Assembly: GCA_944393325.1 (NCBI GenBank)
Contig: CALXZU010000009.1
Coordinates: 1-47,212 of the forward strand
DNA: 47,212 nt
Source of the DNA: an uncultured Clostridia bacterium
Lineage (GTDB): Bacteria > Bacillota > Clostridia > TANB77 > CAG-508
Direction of reading: 5' to 3'
The notes under the pieces were generated by a model that was given only the letters and a program-made list of their open reading frames with translations, did not search any database and had not been told where the DNA came from. Positions 15,847-23,785 of the stretch are shown here, in pieces. Position numbers and translations under genes: made by a program. Positions within the stretch are counted from its first letter, which is position 1, and each line of letters opens with the position of its first letter.

Positions 15847-17877
15847 ATGGCTGATAAATTAATAATAGTGGAATCACCAGCTAAAGCCAATACTATAAAG
15901 AAGTTTTTGGGTGGAAGCACTAAAGTACTTGCATCTATGGGGCATGTAAGAGATTTACCTAAATCTAAATTAGGTGTTGATATTGAACATGATTTTGAAC
16001 CTGAATATATAAATATAAGAGGAAAAGGAGATTTAATTAAGTCCTTAAAAAAGGAAGCTAGCAAAGCAAAAAAAATATATCTTGCAACTGACCCTGACCG
16101 TGAAGGAGAAGCTATAGCTTGGCATTTAGCATATATTTTAGATGATAATAAAGATAAAATAGTAAGAGTAACTTTTAATGAAATAACAAAAGGAGCTGTC
16201 AAAAAGGCAATTCAGGAGCCGAGAAATATTGATATAAATTTAGTTGATGCTCAGCAAGCAAGAAGAGTTTTGGATAGAATTGTTGGTTATAAAATAAGTC
16301 CACTTTTATGGAAAAAGGTAAGAAGAGGTTTATCTGCGGGGCGTGTACAATCTGTTGCAGTAAAATTAATAGTAGATAGAGAAGATGAAATTGAAAAATT
16401 CATACCAGAGGAATACTGGAATATTTTTGCCGATTTAGAAGATGAAAAAACTAAAAAACAATTTGAAGCAAAATTCTATGGAAAAAATGGAAAAAAACAA
16501 GAAATACATGGTAAAGAAGAAGCTGATGAAATATTAAGAAATATTGAGAATGCAAAATATATTGTAAAAGAAGTAAAAAAAGGTGAGAAAAAAAGAAATG
16601 CAGCTCCACCTTTTACAACAAGTACAATGCAACAAGAGGCTTCAAGAAAATTAGGATTTACATTAAAGAAAACAATGTCAATTGCACAAATGCTTTATGA
16701 AGGAATTAAAATAGAAGGAAGAGGAACATTAGGTTTAATTACATATATGAGAACAGATTCAACAAGAATTTCAGAAGAGGCAAGAAAGGCTGCTAAAGAG
16801 TATATTGTGTCTACTTATAGTGAAGAATATTATGAAAACAGATATTATAAAACAAATAAAGATTCACAAGATGCTCATGAGGCAATAAGACCCACATATG
16901 CAGATTTAGAACCAGATAGTATTAAATCTTCATTAACAAATGACCAATATAAATTATATAAATTAATTTATAATAGATTTATGGCGAGTCAAATGGCTTC
17001 TGCAATTTATAATACTATGTCTGTTACAATAGATGCCAATGATTATACATTTAAAGCAAATGGCCAAAGTTTGAAATTTAAAGGTTTCATGACTTTATAT
17101 GTAGAAGGTGAAGAAAATAAAGAAGAAGATAAAACAATGCTTCCTGAACTAGAAGAAAACCAAGAAGTGAAGAAAATTAAGATTAACCCTAAACAAAGTT
17201 TTACAGAACCACCTCCAAGATATACAGAAGCAAGTTTAGTAAAAGCATTAGAAGAAAAGGGGATAGGCAGACCTAGTACATATTCTCCTACAATTACAAC
17301 AATTTTGGAAAGACACTATATTGAAAAGGAACAAAAACAATTAATTCCGACTGAACTTGGAAAAGTTGTTAATAAACTTTTAATTGAGAATTTTACAGAT
17401 GTAATCAATGTAGAATTTACTGCTAAAATAGAAAATGAATTTGATGAGATTGCAGATGGAAAAGAACAGTGGAAAAAAATGATTAGAGAATTTTATGGCC
17501 CATTTGAAAAGGAATTAGAAAAAGTAGAAAAAGATTTAGAACATGTTGAACTAAAAGAAGAAGTGTCTGATATTCCTTGTGAGAAATGTGGTAGAATGAT
17601 GGTTTATAAATATGGTAGATACGGGAAGTTTTTAGCTTGTCCAGGTTATCCAGAATGTAAAAACACAAAACCTATTGTTGAGACGATTGATGTCCCTTGT
17701 CCTAGTTGTGGTGGTAAAGTAATTGTTAAGAAATCTAAAAAAGGAAGAAAGTTTTATGTTTGTGAAAATAATCCAGAATCTTGTAAGTATATTTCTTGGA
17801 ATAAGCCTAAACCAGGAGAAAAATGGGATGAGAGTAAATTACAAGAGGTAAAAAAGGAAGAAAAAAATACACCATAA
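15847..17877 (+). CDS. topA: DNA topoisomerase I
   Basis: This 676-residue type IA topoisomerase relaxes negative supercoils by cutting one strand. The Toprim domain starts LIIVESPAKANTIKKFLG and carries DPDREGEAIAWH (about residues 80-91) with the metal-binding acidic residues. The catalytic tyrosine is in GLITYMRTDSTRIS (about 297-310). Two C-terminal zinc ribbons are visible, CEKCGRM...CPGYPEC (about 578-605) and CPSCGG...CENNPESC (about 618-645). A TAAGGAGG site is 6 bases upstream. The stop codon lies in the terminator stem. Confidence 0.97.
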   Translation: MADKLIIVESPAKANTIKKFLGGSTKVLASMGHVRDLPKSKLGVDIEHDFEPEYINIRGKGDLIKSLKKEASKAKKIYLATDPDREGEAIAWHLAYILDDNKDKIVRVTFNEITKGAVKKAIQEPRNIDINLVDAQQARRVLDRIVGYKISPLLWKKVRRGLSAGRVQSVAVKLIVDREDEIEKFIPEEYWNIFADLEDEKTKKQFEAKFYGKNGKKQEIHGKEEADEILRNIENAKYIVKEVKKGEKKRNAAPPFTTSTMQQEASRKLGFTLKKTMSIAQMLYEGIKIEGRGTLGLITYMRTDSTRISEEARKAAKEYIVSTYSEEYYENRYYKTNKDSQDAHEAIRPTYADLEPDSIKSSLTNDQYKLYKLIYNRFMASQMASAIYNTMSVTIDANDYTFKANGQSLKFKGFMTLYVEGEENKEEDKTMLPELEENQEVKKIKINPKQSFTEPPPRYTEASLVKALEEKGIGRPSTYSPTITTILERHYIEKEQKQLIPTELGKVVNKLLIENFTDVINVEFTAKIENEFDEIADGKEQWKKMIREFYGPFEKELEKVEKDLEHVELKEEVSDIPCEKCGRMMVYKYGRYGKFLACPGYPECKNTKPIVETIDVPCPSCGGKVIVKKSKKGRKFYVCENNPESCKYISWNKPKPGEKWDESKLQEVKKEEKNTP

Positions 17878-17901
17878 TACTTGACATTATGGTGTATTTT
17901 T
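17867..17901 (+). terminator. Intrinsic terminator of topA
   Basis: AATACACCATAAT (17867-17879) pairs perfectly with ATTATGGTGTATT (17886-17898), loop 6, then T-run. The stem includes the topA stop codon. Confidence 0.92.
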
Positions 17902-17947
17902 GGTATCATTTTATAAGTCTTTGCATAATATATAAAAAGAAAAAAAT

Positions 17948-18021
17948 GCAGGTATAGTTTAATGGTAAAATAAAACCTTGCCAAGGTTTAGTTGCGGGTT
18001 CGATTCCCACTACCTGCTCCA
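17948..18021 (+). tRNA. tRNA-Gly(GCC)
   Basis: The acceptor stem GCAGGTA pairs with TACCTGC, followed by discriminator T and an encoded CCA (18019-18021). The anticodon arm is AAACC-TTGCCAA-GGTTT, a 7-nt loop with anticodon GCC. The T-arm GGGTTCGATTCCC is normal, with one C-A mismatch in the stem. With a standard 7-base loop and GCC it reads GGC/GGU and cannot be the proposed four-base CGGA decoder. Confidence 0.93.
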
Positions 18022-18025
18022 ATAT

Positions 18026-18100
18026 GGCGACATAGCCAAGGGGCTAAGGCACGAGTCTGCAAAACTCTGATCCCCGGTTCGAATCCGGGTGTCGCCTCCA
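18026..18100 (+). tRNA. tRNA-Cys(GCA)
   Basis: The acceptor GGCGACA pairs with TGTCGCC, with an encoded CCA at the end. The anticodon loop CTGCAAA has GCA. T-loop CCGGTTCGAATCCGG. It is 4 bp after tRNA-Gly and co-transcribed with it. Confidence 0.95.
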
Positions 18101-18104
18101 TCTA

Positions 18105-18147
18105 AAAAATCTTGTAACTATTTAAAATACTAAGTTACAAGATTTTT
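18105..18147 (+). terminator. Terminator of the tRNA operon
   Basis: AAAAATCTTGTAAC (18105-18118) pairs perfectly with GTTACAAGATTTTT (18134-18147). A diverged copy sits at 19226-19268, which shows that the duplication of the toxin modules included this terminator. Confidence 0.85.
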
Positions 18148-18227
18148 GCTTTTGAAGATTAATACAATTTTAATGATATTAAATAATATTTATAAATAAA
18201 ATTTTACATGTTTGCTTGTTTTTTATT

Positions 18228-18258
18228 TAAAAATGTTGTATAGTGTAAAATATAGGAA
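18228..18258 (+). promoter_or_regulatory. Toxin promoter, unit 1
   Basis: TTGTTT and TATAGT are separated by 17 bp. All three units keep both boxes and the spacing (TATGGT in unit 3). The mRNA 5' end contains TATAGGAAAT, which can pair with ATTTCCTATA in the 3' region. Its ribosome-binding site AAGGAGGTGAGG is partly paired with the preceding GCCTCC. Confidence 0.65.
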
Positions 18259-18305
18259 ATAAGAATAAGCAGATGTGGTTTGCCTCCAACAAGGAGGTGA
18301 GGCGT

Positions 18306-18428
18306 ATGGTAGAAATACAAACATTAATTGCAACAATATACATATTATATTATTCTTTAATAGGAGTAACTATCATAGCTCTTACTTCAATAATAGCATT
18401 TGTAATACTACTTTGTAAGAGCAAATAA
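18306..18428 (+). CDS. Holin-like type I toxin peptide, copy 1
   Basis: A 40-residue peptide: short polar start MVEIQ, a single hydrophobic helix of about 30 residues, and a basic end CKSK. This is the build of type I toxins of the TxpA/BsrG/holin-like group that damage the membrane when overexpressed. The AAGGAGGTGAGG site precedes the ATG and can fold with GCCTCC just upstream, restricting translation. A convergent antisense RNA gene lies directly downstream. The nucleotide sequence is identical to copy 3. Confidence 0.75.
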   Translation: MVEIQTLIATIYILYYSLIGVTIIALTSIIAFVILLCKSK

Positions 18429-18431
18429 ACC

Positions 18432-18521
18432 AAAAAAAGACACATCTGTAACTCGCCAAAGTTTGATGTGTCAAAACACGATTACTGAGGTTGACCACGT
18501 TTGTGGTTTCTCCATTTCCTA
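18432..18521 (-). ncRNA. Antisense antitoxin RNA, unit 1
   Basis: On the minus strand, TTGACT (18555-18550) and TATAAT (18532-18527) are separated by 17 bp. The transcript would begin near 18520 and end at a hairpin, GACACATC (18439-18446) with GATGTGTC (18465-18472), followed by a run of U. It overlaps the toxin mRNA's 3' region, like RatA with TxpA. Confidence 0.75.
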
Positions 18522-18865
18522 TACTTATTATACACAGATTTATAGAAAAAGTCAAATAATTTTCAAAATGTGTTAAAATGAAATATATTAATGCTTAAAA
18601 GTCAGTATATAAGCTGGTTAGGATAATTAGTCTATCCGGACTATGCCTTCAATAAGAAAATAGAGATGTTGAGATATCAATGTTTCTATGCTTTTTTTAT
18701 TTTTTGTAGGTGCAGTGATTTTTAAATAAAAGAAAAAATAGAAACAAAAAATAGAAGAAAAAGTTATATGTTCGCTTGTTTTTAATAAAAAAATATTGTA
18801 TAGTGTAAAATATAGGAAATGAGAATAAGCAGATGTGGTTTGCCTCCAACAAGGAGGTGAGGCGT

Positions 18866-18985
18866 ATGGTAGAAATAAAAGCATTATTATTAATAATAAA
18901 ATTACTTTTTGCTGGTCTTGTATCAGTAACTATCATTACGTTTGCCTTAGTTATAGCATTAGTTGTAATTATTAGCAAACAATAA
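18866..18985 (+). CDS. Holin-like type I toxin peptide, copy 2
   Basis: A 39-residue paralogue of copies 1 and 3, with the same start MVEIxAL and basic end ISKQ but a different hydrophobic core (LLLIIKLLFAGLVSVTIITF). The leader, including the ribosome-binding site and its pairing GCCTCC, is conserved. Keeping hydrophobicity while the sequence changes suggests that the peptide is under selection and that its antisense RNA may be cognate-specific. Confidence 0.72.
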   Translation: MVEIKALLLIIKLLFAGLVSVTIITFALVIALVVIISKQ

Positions 18986-18992
18986 AACCAAT

Positions 18993-19082
18993 AAAAAAAA
19001 CACATCTGTGAAAACTTTGGCGAGTTTGATGTGTTTTTACATATATAATTCGGCAAACCACTTTGTGGTTTCTTGTTTCCTA
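18993..19082 (-). ncRNA. Antisense antitoxin RNA, unit 2
   Basis: On the minus strand, TTGACT (19116-19111) and TATAAT (19093-19088) are separated by 17 bp. The terminator is AACACATC (about 18999-19006) with GATGTGTT (19028-19035), and its U-run is encoded by the A-run at 18993-19000. Confidence 0.72.
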
Positions 19083-19225
19083 TAATTATTATACACAGAT
19101 TTTTAGAAAAAGTCAAACAATTTTTTAAATAAAATGAAATGTGTTAAAATGGAAAATGACAATACTTAAAACACCGTATATATACTAGTTATGAGAATTA
19201 GTCCAAACAGACTATGTCTCCATAG

Positions 19226-19268
19226 AAAAATCTTGTAATTATCTAAAATACTAAATTACAAGATTTTT
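19226..19268 (+). repeat. Duplicated tRNA-Cys terminator hairpin
   Basis: AAAAATCTTGTAATT (19226-19240) pairs with AATTACAAGATTTTT (19254-19268). It matches 18105-18147 and marks the left border of unit 3; the bases before it, GTCTCCAT, resemble the tRNA-Cys 3' end GCCTCCAT. Confidence 0.7.
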
Positions 19269-19423
19269 TTTGAGGATTAATACAATTTTAATGCTATTAA
19301 ATAATATTTATAAATAAAATTTTATATGTTTGCTTGTTTTTTATTTAAAAATGTTGTATGGTGTAAAATATAGGAAATGAGAATAAGCAGATGTGGTTTG
19401 CCTCCAACAAGGAGGTGAGGCGT

Positions 19424-19546
19424 ATGGTAGAAATACAAACATTAATTGCAACAATATACATATTATATTATTCTTTAATAGGAGTAACTATCATAGCTCT
19501 TACTTCAATAATAGCATTTGTAATACTACTTTGTAAGAGCAAATAA
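19424..19546 (+). CDS. Holin-like type I toxin peptide, copy 3
   Basis: A 40-residue peptide identical in nucleotide and protein sequence to copy 1, from the start through the stop codon. Leader and promoter are also nearly identical, so units 1 and 3 arose by a recent duplication or gene conversion across unit 2. Confidence 0.75.
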   Translation: MVEIQTLIATIYILYYSLIGVTIIALTSIIAFVILLCKSK

Positions 19547-19549
19547 CCA

Positions 19550-19640
19550 ATAAAAACACATCTGTAAACTTTCCCGAGTTAGATGTGTTTTAAACCATTT
19601 AATTTGAGGTAAGCCACGTTTGTGGTTTCTCCATTTCCTA
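19550..19640 (-). ncRNA. Antisense antitoxin RNA, unit 3
   Basis: On the minus strand, TTGACT (19674-19669) and TATAAT (19651-19646) are separated by 17 bp. The terminator pairs AAAACACATCT (from 19553) with AGATGTGTTTT (19581-19591). Confidence 0.75.
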
Positions 19641-19717
19641 TACTTATTATACACAGATTTATAGAAAAAGTCAAATAATTTTTAAAGTAAAACCAAAGTG
19701 AGAAGTTTACATATAAT

Positions 19718-19746
19718 TTGAAAATAAGGCAAAATTATGGTAAAAT
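19718..19746 (+). promoter_or_regulatory. Promoter of the FGE-like gene
   Basis: TTGAAA at 19718-19723 and TAAAAT at 19741-19746, spacer 17 bp. The leader has a small hairpin TATAGC-AGTAA-GCTATA and a GTATCCGGAAA that is repeated in the start of the gene. Confidence 0.7.
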
Positions 19747-19805
19747 AAATAGTATAGCAGTAAGCTATAAAAGTTGTATCCGGAAACTGTTGGAAGGAGA
19801 TTATA

Positions 19806-20582
19806 ATGAGTATCCGGAAAAGCAATGTAATATCAGAAGACAAGAGGTATTCCAAGATTTATGAAACACCAGTAATCCCAGATGGGTATAGGCATGTATC
19901 TTATACTAATTTGGAAACGGGTTTCCAGATCGAAAGAATCAAAGACGGAAGTATTCTTCAATTTGTACCAGTAGGTGCCTTGAATGGTAATGGAACACTT
20001 GATGGTGTAACATTTAATGAAAAATTTGGAAGGAGAGACTTTTTTAAGAATGATCCAGATGAACTTGGAGAAGAACCTGTATATGGAATTAATGAGCTTT
20101 TGTGGAGGGAATTGCAAAGTATCAGGTATTATGGGGGAATGTATGTAACACTTCCTTTGTCAAGAATGAACTTGAAGCCTGTTTCAATTCCAAGGAGAAG
20201 TCCGTGGACAATGATTGATTATAAAATGGCTGTTCACCTAGGAAGTAAGTTTGAAAATAACAATGGTCTTAGTAGTCATCTTATTTTCGGAGCAGAATAT
20301 GATTCTATGCTTGAATGGTTAATAGAAGCAGGAAAAGTAACAATCCAAGATGTGATTGGAGACAATCAAATTGATATAGACTCAAATGAAATTTTGGGAC
20401 TTGGAACATTAGGTGAATGGACAGTAGAAAGGCCTAAAAATTCATCAACAAAAGCAGTAGTAAGAGGAGGCACAATAAGAATTGATGGAATTAAGAACTC
20501 AATAGCATGGAGACAGGCAACGTATAGGTACATAAAAAGCCCATATATAACAGCAAGGGCAGTACTTTATATTCCAGTCTGA
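19806..20582 (+). CDS. Formylglycine-generating-enzyme-like (FGE/SUMF-fold) protein
   Basis: A 258-residue protein resembling the FGE-sulfatase fold found in many clostridial proteins of unknown role. Supporting segments are YGGMYVTLPLSRM (about residues 109-121), SSHLIFGAEYDSMLEWLI (about 157-174, matching the common SHLxYGxEWDxxLEWL pattern), GTLGEWTVERP (about 198-208) and KAVVRGGTIRIDG (about 214-226). The usual paired Cys of true FGE is absent, so it is probably non-catalytic or structural. Composition is less AT-rich than its neighbours, suggesting transfer. Codon 4 is CGG in frame, the only such CGG in the window not followed by a needed frame change. The ATG follows GGAAGGAG. Confidence 0.6.
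   Translation: MSIRKSNVISEDKRYSKIYETPVIPDGYRHVSYTNLETGFQIERIKDGSILQFVPVGALNGNGTLDGVTFNEKFGRRDFFKNDPDELGEEPVYGINELLWRELQSIRYYGGMYVTLPLSRMNLKPVSIPRRSPWTMIDYKMAVHLGSKFENNNGLSSHLIFGAEYDSMLEWLIEAGKVTIQDVIGDNQIDIDSNEILGLGTLGEWTVERPKNSSTKAVVRGGTIRIDGIKNSIAWRQATYRYIKSPYITARAVLYIPV
19815..19817 (+). other. In-frame CGG at codon 4 (exception to the recoding pattern)
   Basis: ATC CGG AAA in the zero frame. A +1 shift here would give GGA AAA GCA ATG TAA and end translation after seven residues. Confidence 0.85.
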
Positions 20583-20590
20583 TATTACAA

Positions 20591-20624
20591 AAAGGGCGTC
20601 TAGTTAATACTAGGCGCCTTAAAA
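20591..20624. terminator. Terminator between convergent genes
   Basis: AAGGGCGTCTAG (20592-20603) pairs with CTAGGCGCCTT (20610-20620), with one bulged G and one G-T pair, flanked by A- and T-rich runs. Confidence 0.6.
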
Positions 20625-21464
20625 TTAATTTAATTCTTTAAAAAATTGGTATTCTGTTCCAGAAGTATCTTTTCCTATATAAGTATATCCATCATATATA
20701 CCATCTAAATTAACATCAAGTTTCATATTATATGAAAAATGTTGATTCAAATTGTTTATAATATGTATTGTAAAATTCAAAGTATAATTAATATCGTCTA
20801 AACTTACATTAGCTTGTTGAAGAATTTTACCATTAAATGAAACAGCACTATTTTCATCAGAAACAGAATAATTTGTAAGTAAATCCTTATTTAGGAATCC
20901 TAAAGAAATAGGATTAGAGCAATCAGTATAAAAAGTAGGTTCACTATAATTATGATTTTCATTTTGTTCATTAGTGTTAATTATAGTAAAATCAATTCTA
21001 TTTCTTTCTGGTTGTATAATATCTTGATATTTTCCAAAATTCAATGGATTTTTATAATTTAAAATTTTATTACCATTTTCTGATTTAGAAGTTATTTCAA
21101 TATTATCTATATATAATTCTTTAACAGAATTTTCATCAGTTAAATCAGAAATTGTTTGTCCATTATCTATATAAATAGAAATATCAGAATATTGTGAAAT
21201 TGCCATATTACTTAGAGACTGGTCTTCTGAATTATCAACAGCATTTGCACTATTATATAAATGTATCTTTTGTATACTAAAAATAGGGTCTTGATTTTCT
21301 TCAGAAATTTCTTCAACTTGGTTTGCAAAATTATTTCTTGCAAAAGCATCAGCAAATATAAAATTATAATAAATTACTAATAGTATAATTGCCAAGATAA
21401 TTAAAATAGCAAAGGCAAGTCTAACATTTCTAATTTTAAAATTAAATTTTTTATTAAATTGCAT
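20625..21464 (-). CDS. Membrane-anchored extracellular hypothetical protein
   Basis: A 279-residue protein with a short basic N-terminus and a membrane helix at about residues 18-38 (LAFAILIILAIILLVIYY). A long Asn/Ser/Asp-rich, beta-type extracellular region follows, with no recognised domain. It lies 22 bp downstream of the glucosaminidase gene on the same strand, so it probably works at the cell surface with it. The function cannot be named. Confidence 0.65.
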   Translation of the reverse strand: MQFNKKFNFKIRNVRLAFAILIILAIILLVIYYNFIFADAFARNNFANQVEEISEENQDPIFSIQKIHLYNSANAVDNSEDQSLSNMAISQYSDISIYIDNGQTISDLTDENSVKELYIDNIEITSKSENGNKILNYKNPLNFGKYQDIIQPERNRIDFTIINTNEQNENHNYSEPTFYTDCSNPISLGFLNKDLLTNYSVSDENSAVSFNGKILQQANVSLDDINYTLNFTIHIINNLNQHFSYNMKLDVNLDGIYDGYTYIGKDTSGTEYQFFKELN

Positions 21465-21486
21465 ATAAAATACCCCTTTCTTTAGT

Positions 21487-22920
21487 TTAAGTCTCTAATC
21501 TTTTATATAACATTTCCATATAACTATATACTTTAGTATGCCAATTCTCATCTGAAGCATATCTAGTATTTACCCCTTCAACAGTTGGACCATTATAGTA
21601 CCAACCAGAAGCTGTTTCTCCATCATAAATCTTAGTGCCAGCAGGATTCAAATAGTATTTAACCAAAGATTTTGCAACTGTTTCAATACCATCAGCATAA
21701 CTATCAAAATCTAAAGAAGATTCATAAGGAGTTTCATCATATGCACCATATCCGAATAAATTGTTTTTATCTTTAGCAATATTTGAAGTACCCCATCCAC
21801 TTTCGTGAATAGCAATAGATGCTAGGAAAATACCATTTATATTGTACTTCTTTTCCATATTGTAAAATACTTGGTAGTTATCTTGGAATATTTTATTTTG
21901 ATCATTTGGAATATTAGTAAATATTTTTTCATAATCTTTTAATGTTAAACCACTTGATTTATTTAATTCCATTCCAATATTAACTTTAAGTAAAATTCTT
22001 TGTACTCTGTTTTTCTCTACAATATTAGGTGTTGTAGTAGGAGAGGTCAAATTAGAAGTTTCAACATAACCTTCAATTCCATCAAACGAAACTTTTGCCC
22101 ATTCTTCACTAGGTAATTCCAAAAGTTTAACATCTATACTAGCTTTAACATCTGCAACATCAGTAGATGTTTCTTCATTACTTGGATCAGACTTTAACAC
22201 CCCATCTTTAACAAAATACATTGTATCTCCAATATGTACTTGATGTTTTGCTAAGAACTCAGAAGTACCACGAGAAATTAGCTTTGGAGTTGGTTCAACT
22301 AAAGTTTCCCTGGCTAAGATAGTTTCTTCAACAAAATCACCATTTTCATAAGTTTTAACAACAGTAACTTTATCTTTTCCATTTTCACCTTCTTGAGTTA
22401 CTATCTCTTCACCTTTAGGTAAAGTAGCATTATCAGTATATGTAGTTTCAAATTCAACTTCACGTTCTTCTGTTGCTTGTTCTTTTACTCTATCCATACC
22501 AGCATTTTCAGAAATAATGCTTTGCATATTTAATCTGTGTCTATTAAGCTCATAAGCCTCTACTTCTTGAGAGGTTTCTGTACTTGCATAACTTTCAGTA
22601 AAAGCAAGATCTTTTGGAAAAAATAGAGCCATAGAAACAACTAAAATTCCACAACCTGTTAAAATATGAGATAATTTTAAATCGTCAGATTTTTGAAAGG
22701 TTGTCCCATTTTTCTCGTGAAAATTAAAAGCAAAGGGATTAGATCTTTTCTTTATTTTAATACGATCAACTTTACTTTTACTATTATGCTTTTTTGCCTT
22801 TTTTGATTGTTGGACATATGCCTGTTGTGCTTGTGGATTATTTCTTATTTCTTGAAGTTCTCTAAAGACATCTGATAAATTTCTATTATCGTTGTTAAAA
22901 GAATTTTTATCATCTAACAT
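21487..22920 (-). CDS. GH73 glucosaminidase with G5 and SH3-like domains
   Basis: This 477-residue cell-wall hydrolase cleaves peptidoglycan glycan chains. The start at 22920 follows a GAAAGAGAG site; an in-frame extension to 22986 has none. The cytoplasmic N-terminus (about 80 residues, basic) is followed by a membrane helix at about 84-101. A G5 domain lies at about 152-218 (EVEFETTYT...ARETLVEPTPKLISRGT). An SH3-like segment (about 225-290) has WAKVSFDGIEGYV. The C-terminal glucosaminidase domain (about 345-475) has ASIAIHESGWGTS with the catalytic Glu (about 373). It is the partner of the downstream membrane-anchored protein. Confidence 0.88.
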   Translation of the reverse strand: MLDDKNSFNNDNRNLSDVFRELQEIRNNPQAQQAYVQQSKKAKKHNSKSKVDRIKIKKRSNPFAFNFHEKNGTTFQKSDDLKLSHILTGCGILVVSMALFFPKDLAFTESYASTETSQEVEAYELNRHRLNMQSIISENAGMDRVKEQATEEREVEFETTYTDNATLPKGEEIVTQEGENGKDKVTVVKTYENGDFVEETILARETLVEPTPKLISRGTSEFLAKHQVHIGDTMYFVKDGVLKSDPSNEETSTDVADVKASIDVKLLELPSEEWAKVSFDGIEGYVETSNLTSPTTTPNIVEKNRVQRILLKVNIGMELNKSSGLTLKDYEKIFTNIPNDQNKIFQDNYQVFYNMEKKYNINGIFLASIAIHESGWGTSNIAKDKNNLFGYGAYDETPYESSLDFDSYADGIETVAKSLVKYYLNPAGTKIYDGETASGWYYNGPTVEGVNTRYASDENWHTKVYSYMEMLYKRLET

Positions 22921-23031
22921 AACTTTACTCTCTTTCCTATAAAATAATACACATTTATTATATAATAACAAACAAAAGTTGTCCATAGTTTTTAAGAAAA
23001 AATGTGCTTTTAGAAAAAATTACTATTTTCC

Positions 23032-23059
23032 TTGCAAAATTTTGAAAATAGTATATAAT
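23032..23059 (+). promoter_or_regulatory. Promoter of rnc
   Basis: TTGCAA at 23032-23037 and TATAAT at 23054-23059, spacer 16 bp, 37 bp before the GTG start. Confidence 0.65.
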
Positions 23060-23096
23060 ATACATGTATAGAATGAACAAATAAGGAAGATGAAAA

Positions 23097-23771
23097 GTGG
23101 AATTAGAAAAATTAGAAAAGAATATAGGTTATACATTTAAAAATAAAGAACTACTAAAAAAAGCCCTAAGACATACATCATATGCAAATGAAAGAAATTT
23201 GGAAAGTAATGAAAAATTAGAGTTTCTGGGCGATAGTATACTAGAATTTTTAACTAGTAAATATATCTATGAAAATTATAAATATTTAAAAGAAGGAGAA
23301 ATGACTAAAGTTAGAGCAACAGTAGTATGTGGAAAAAGTTTATCTAAAATAGCAAAATTGCATAATTTTAGTGATTTCTTGTATATGGGAAAATCAGAAC
23401 AAAAAATGAGTGGAGCAAAAAGACCAGCTATTTTAGAAGATAGTGTAGAAGCAATAATTGCAGCAATATATTTAGACGGAGGGTTAGAACAAGCAGAAAG
23501 ATTCATTGTGGAAAATTTAAAAGAAGAAATAAAAGAAGCGACAAAACATGTAGGAGATAAAGATTATAAAACAGTATTACAAGAAAAATTACAAGAACAT
23601 GGTGATGTTAAAATAGAATATAGAACAATAGGAGAAAGTGGACCAGACCATGATAAAACATTTGAAGTAGATGTAGAAGTAAACGGAAAATTTTTAGCAA
23701 AAGGAAAGGGGAAAAGTAAAAAAGAAGCGCAAATGAAGGCTGCTAAAAGAGCTTTAGAAAATTTGAATTAG
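23097..23771 (+). CDS. rnc: Ribonuclease III
   Basis: This 224-residue double-strand-specific endoribonuclease processes rRNA and regulatory duplexes; it could also process the toxin-antisense RNA duplexes nearby. The catalytic domain has the signature NEKLEFLGDSILEF (residues 38-51) and EDSVEAIIAAIYLDGG (about 113-128), with the acidic metal ligands. A C-terminal double-stranded RNA-binding domain (about 155-223) ends GKGKSKKEAQMKAAKRAL. The GTG start follows AAGGAAG. The radical SAM gene starts 14 bp later. Confidence 0.96.
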   Translation: MELEKLEKNIGYTFKNKELLKKALRHTSYANERNLESNEKLEFLGDSILEFLTSKYIYENYKYLKEGEMTKVRATVVCGKSLSKIAKLHNFSDFLYMGKSEQKMSGAKRPAILEDSVEAIIAAIYLDGGLEQAERFIVENLKEEIKEATKHVGDKDYKTVLQEKLQEHGDVKIEYRTIGESGPDHDKTFEVDVEVNGKFLAKGKGKSKKEAQMKAAKRALENLN

Positions 23772-23785
23772 AAAAGAGGTAATCT

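Larger units (their letters stand above)
18103..18655. repeat. Tandem toxin-module unit 1
   Basis: The unit comprises a hairpin, toxin promoter, toxin ORF, convergent antisense RNA, and a tail with an inverted ATTAGTC...GACTAT motif (about 18627-18645). Unit 2 (about 18760-19222) and unit 3 (about 19223-19680) repeat this order. Units 1 and 3 have identical toxin ORFs. Confidence 0.75.

Noticed and set aside
17948-18021. tRNA-Gly in the window as the decoder of CGGA
   Set aside because: The anticodon loop has seven bases and anticodon GCC, which cannot read CGGA.
18200-19680. CRISPR array in the repeated region after the tRNAs
   Set aside because: The repeats are about 450-550 bp units carrying genes, not short direct repeats with spacers.
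19806-22920. Prophage remnant
   Set aside because: There are no integrase, terminase, capsid or tail genes. The proteins are FGE-like and cell-surface types.
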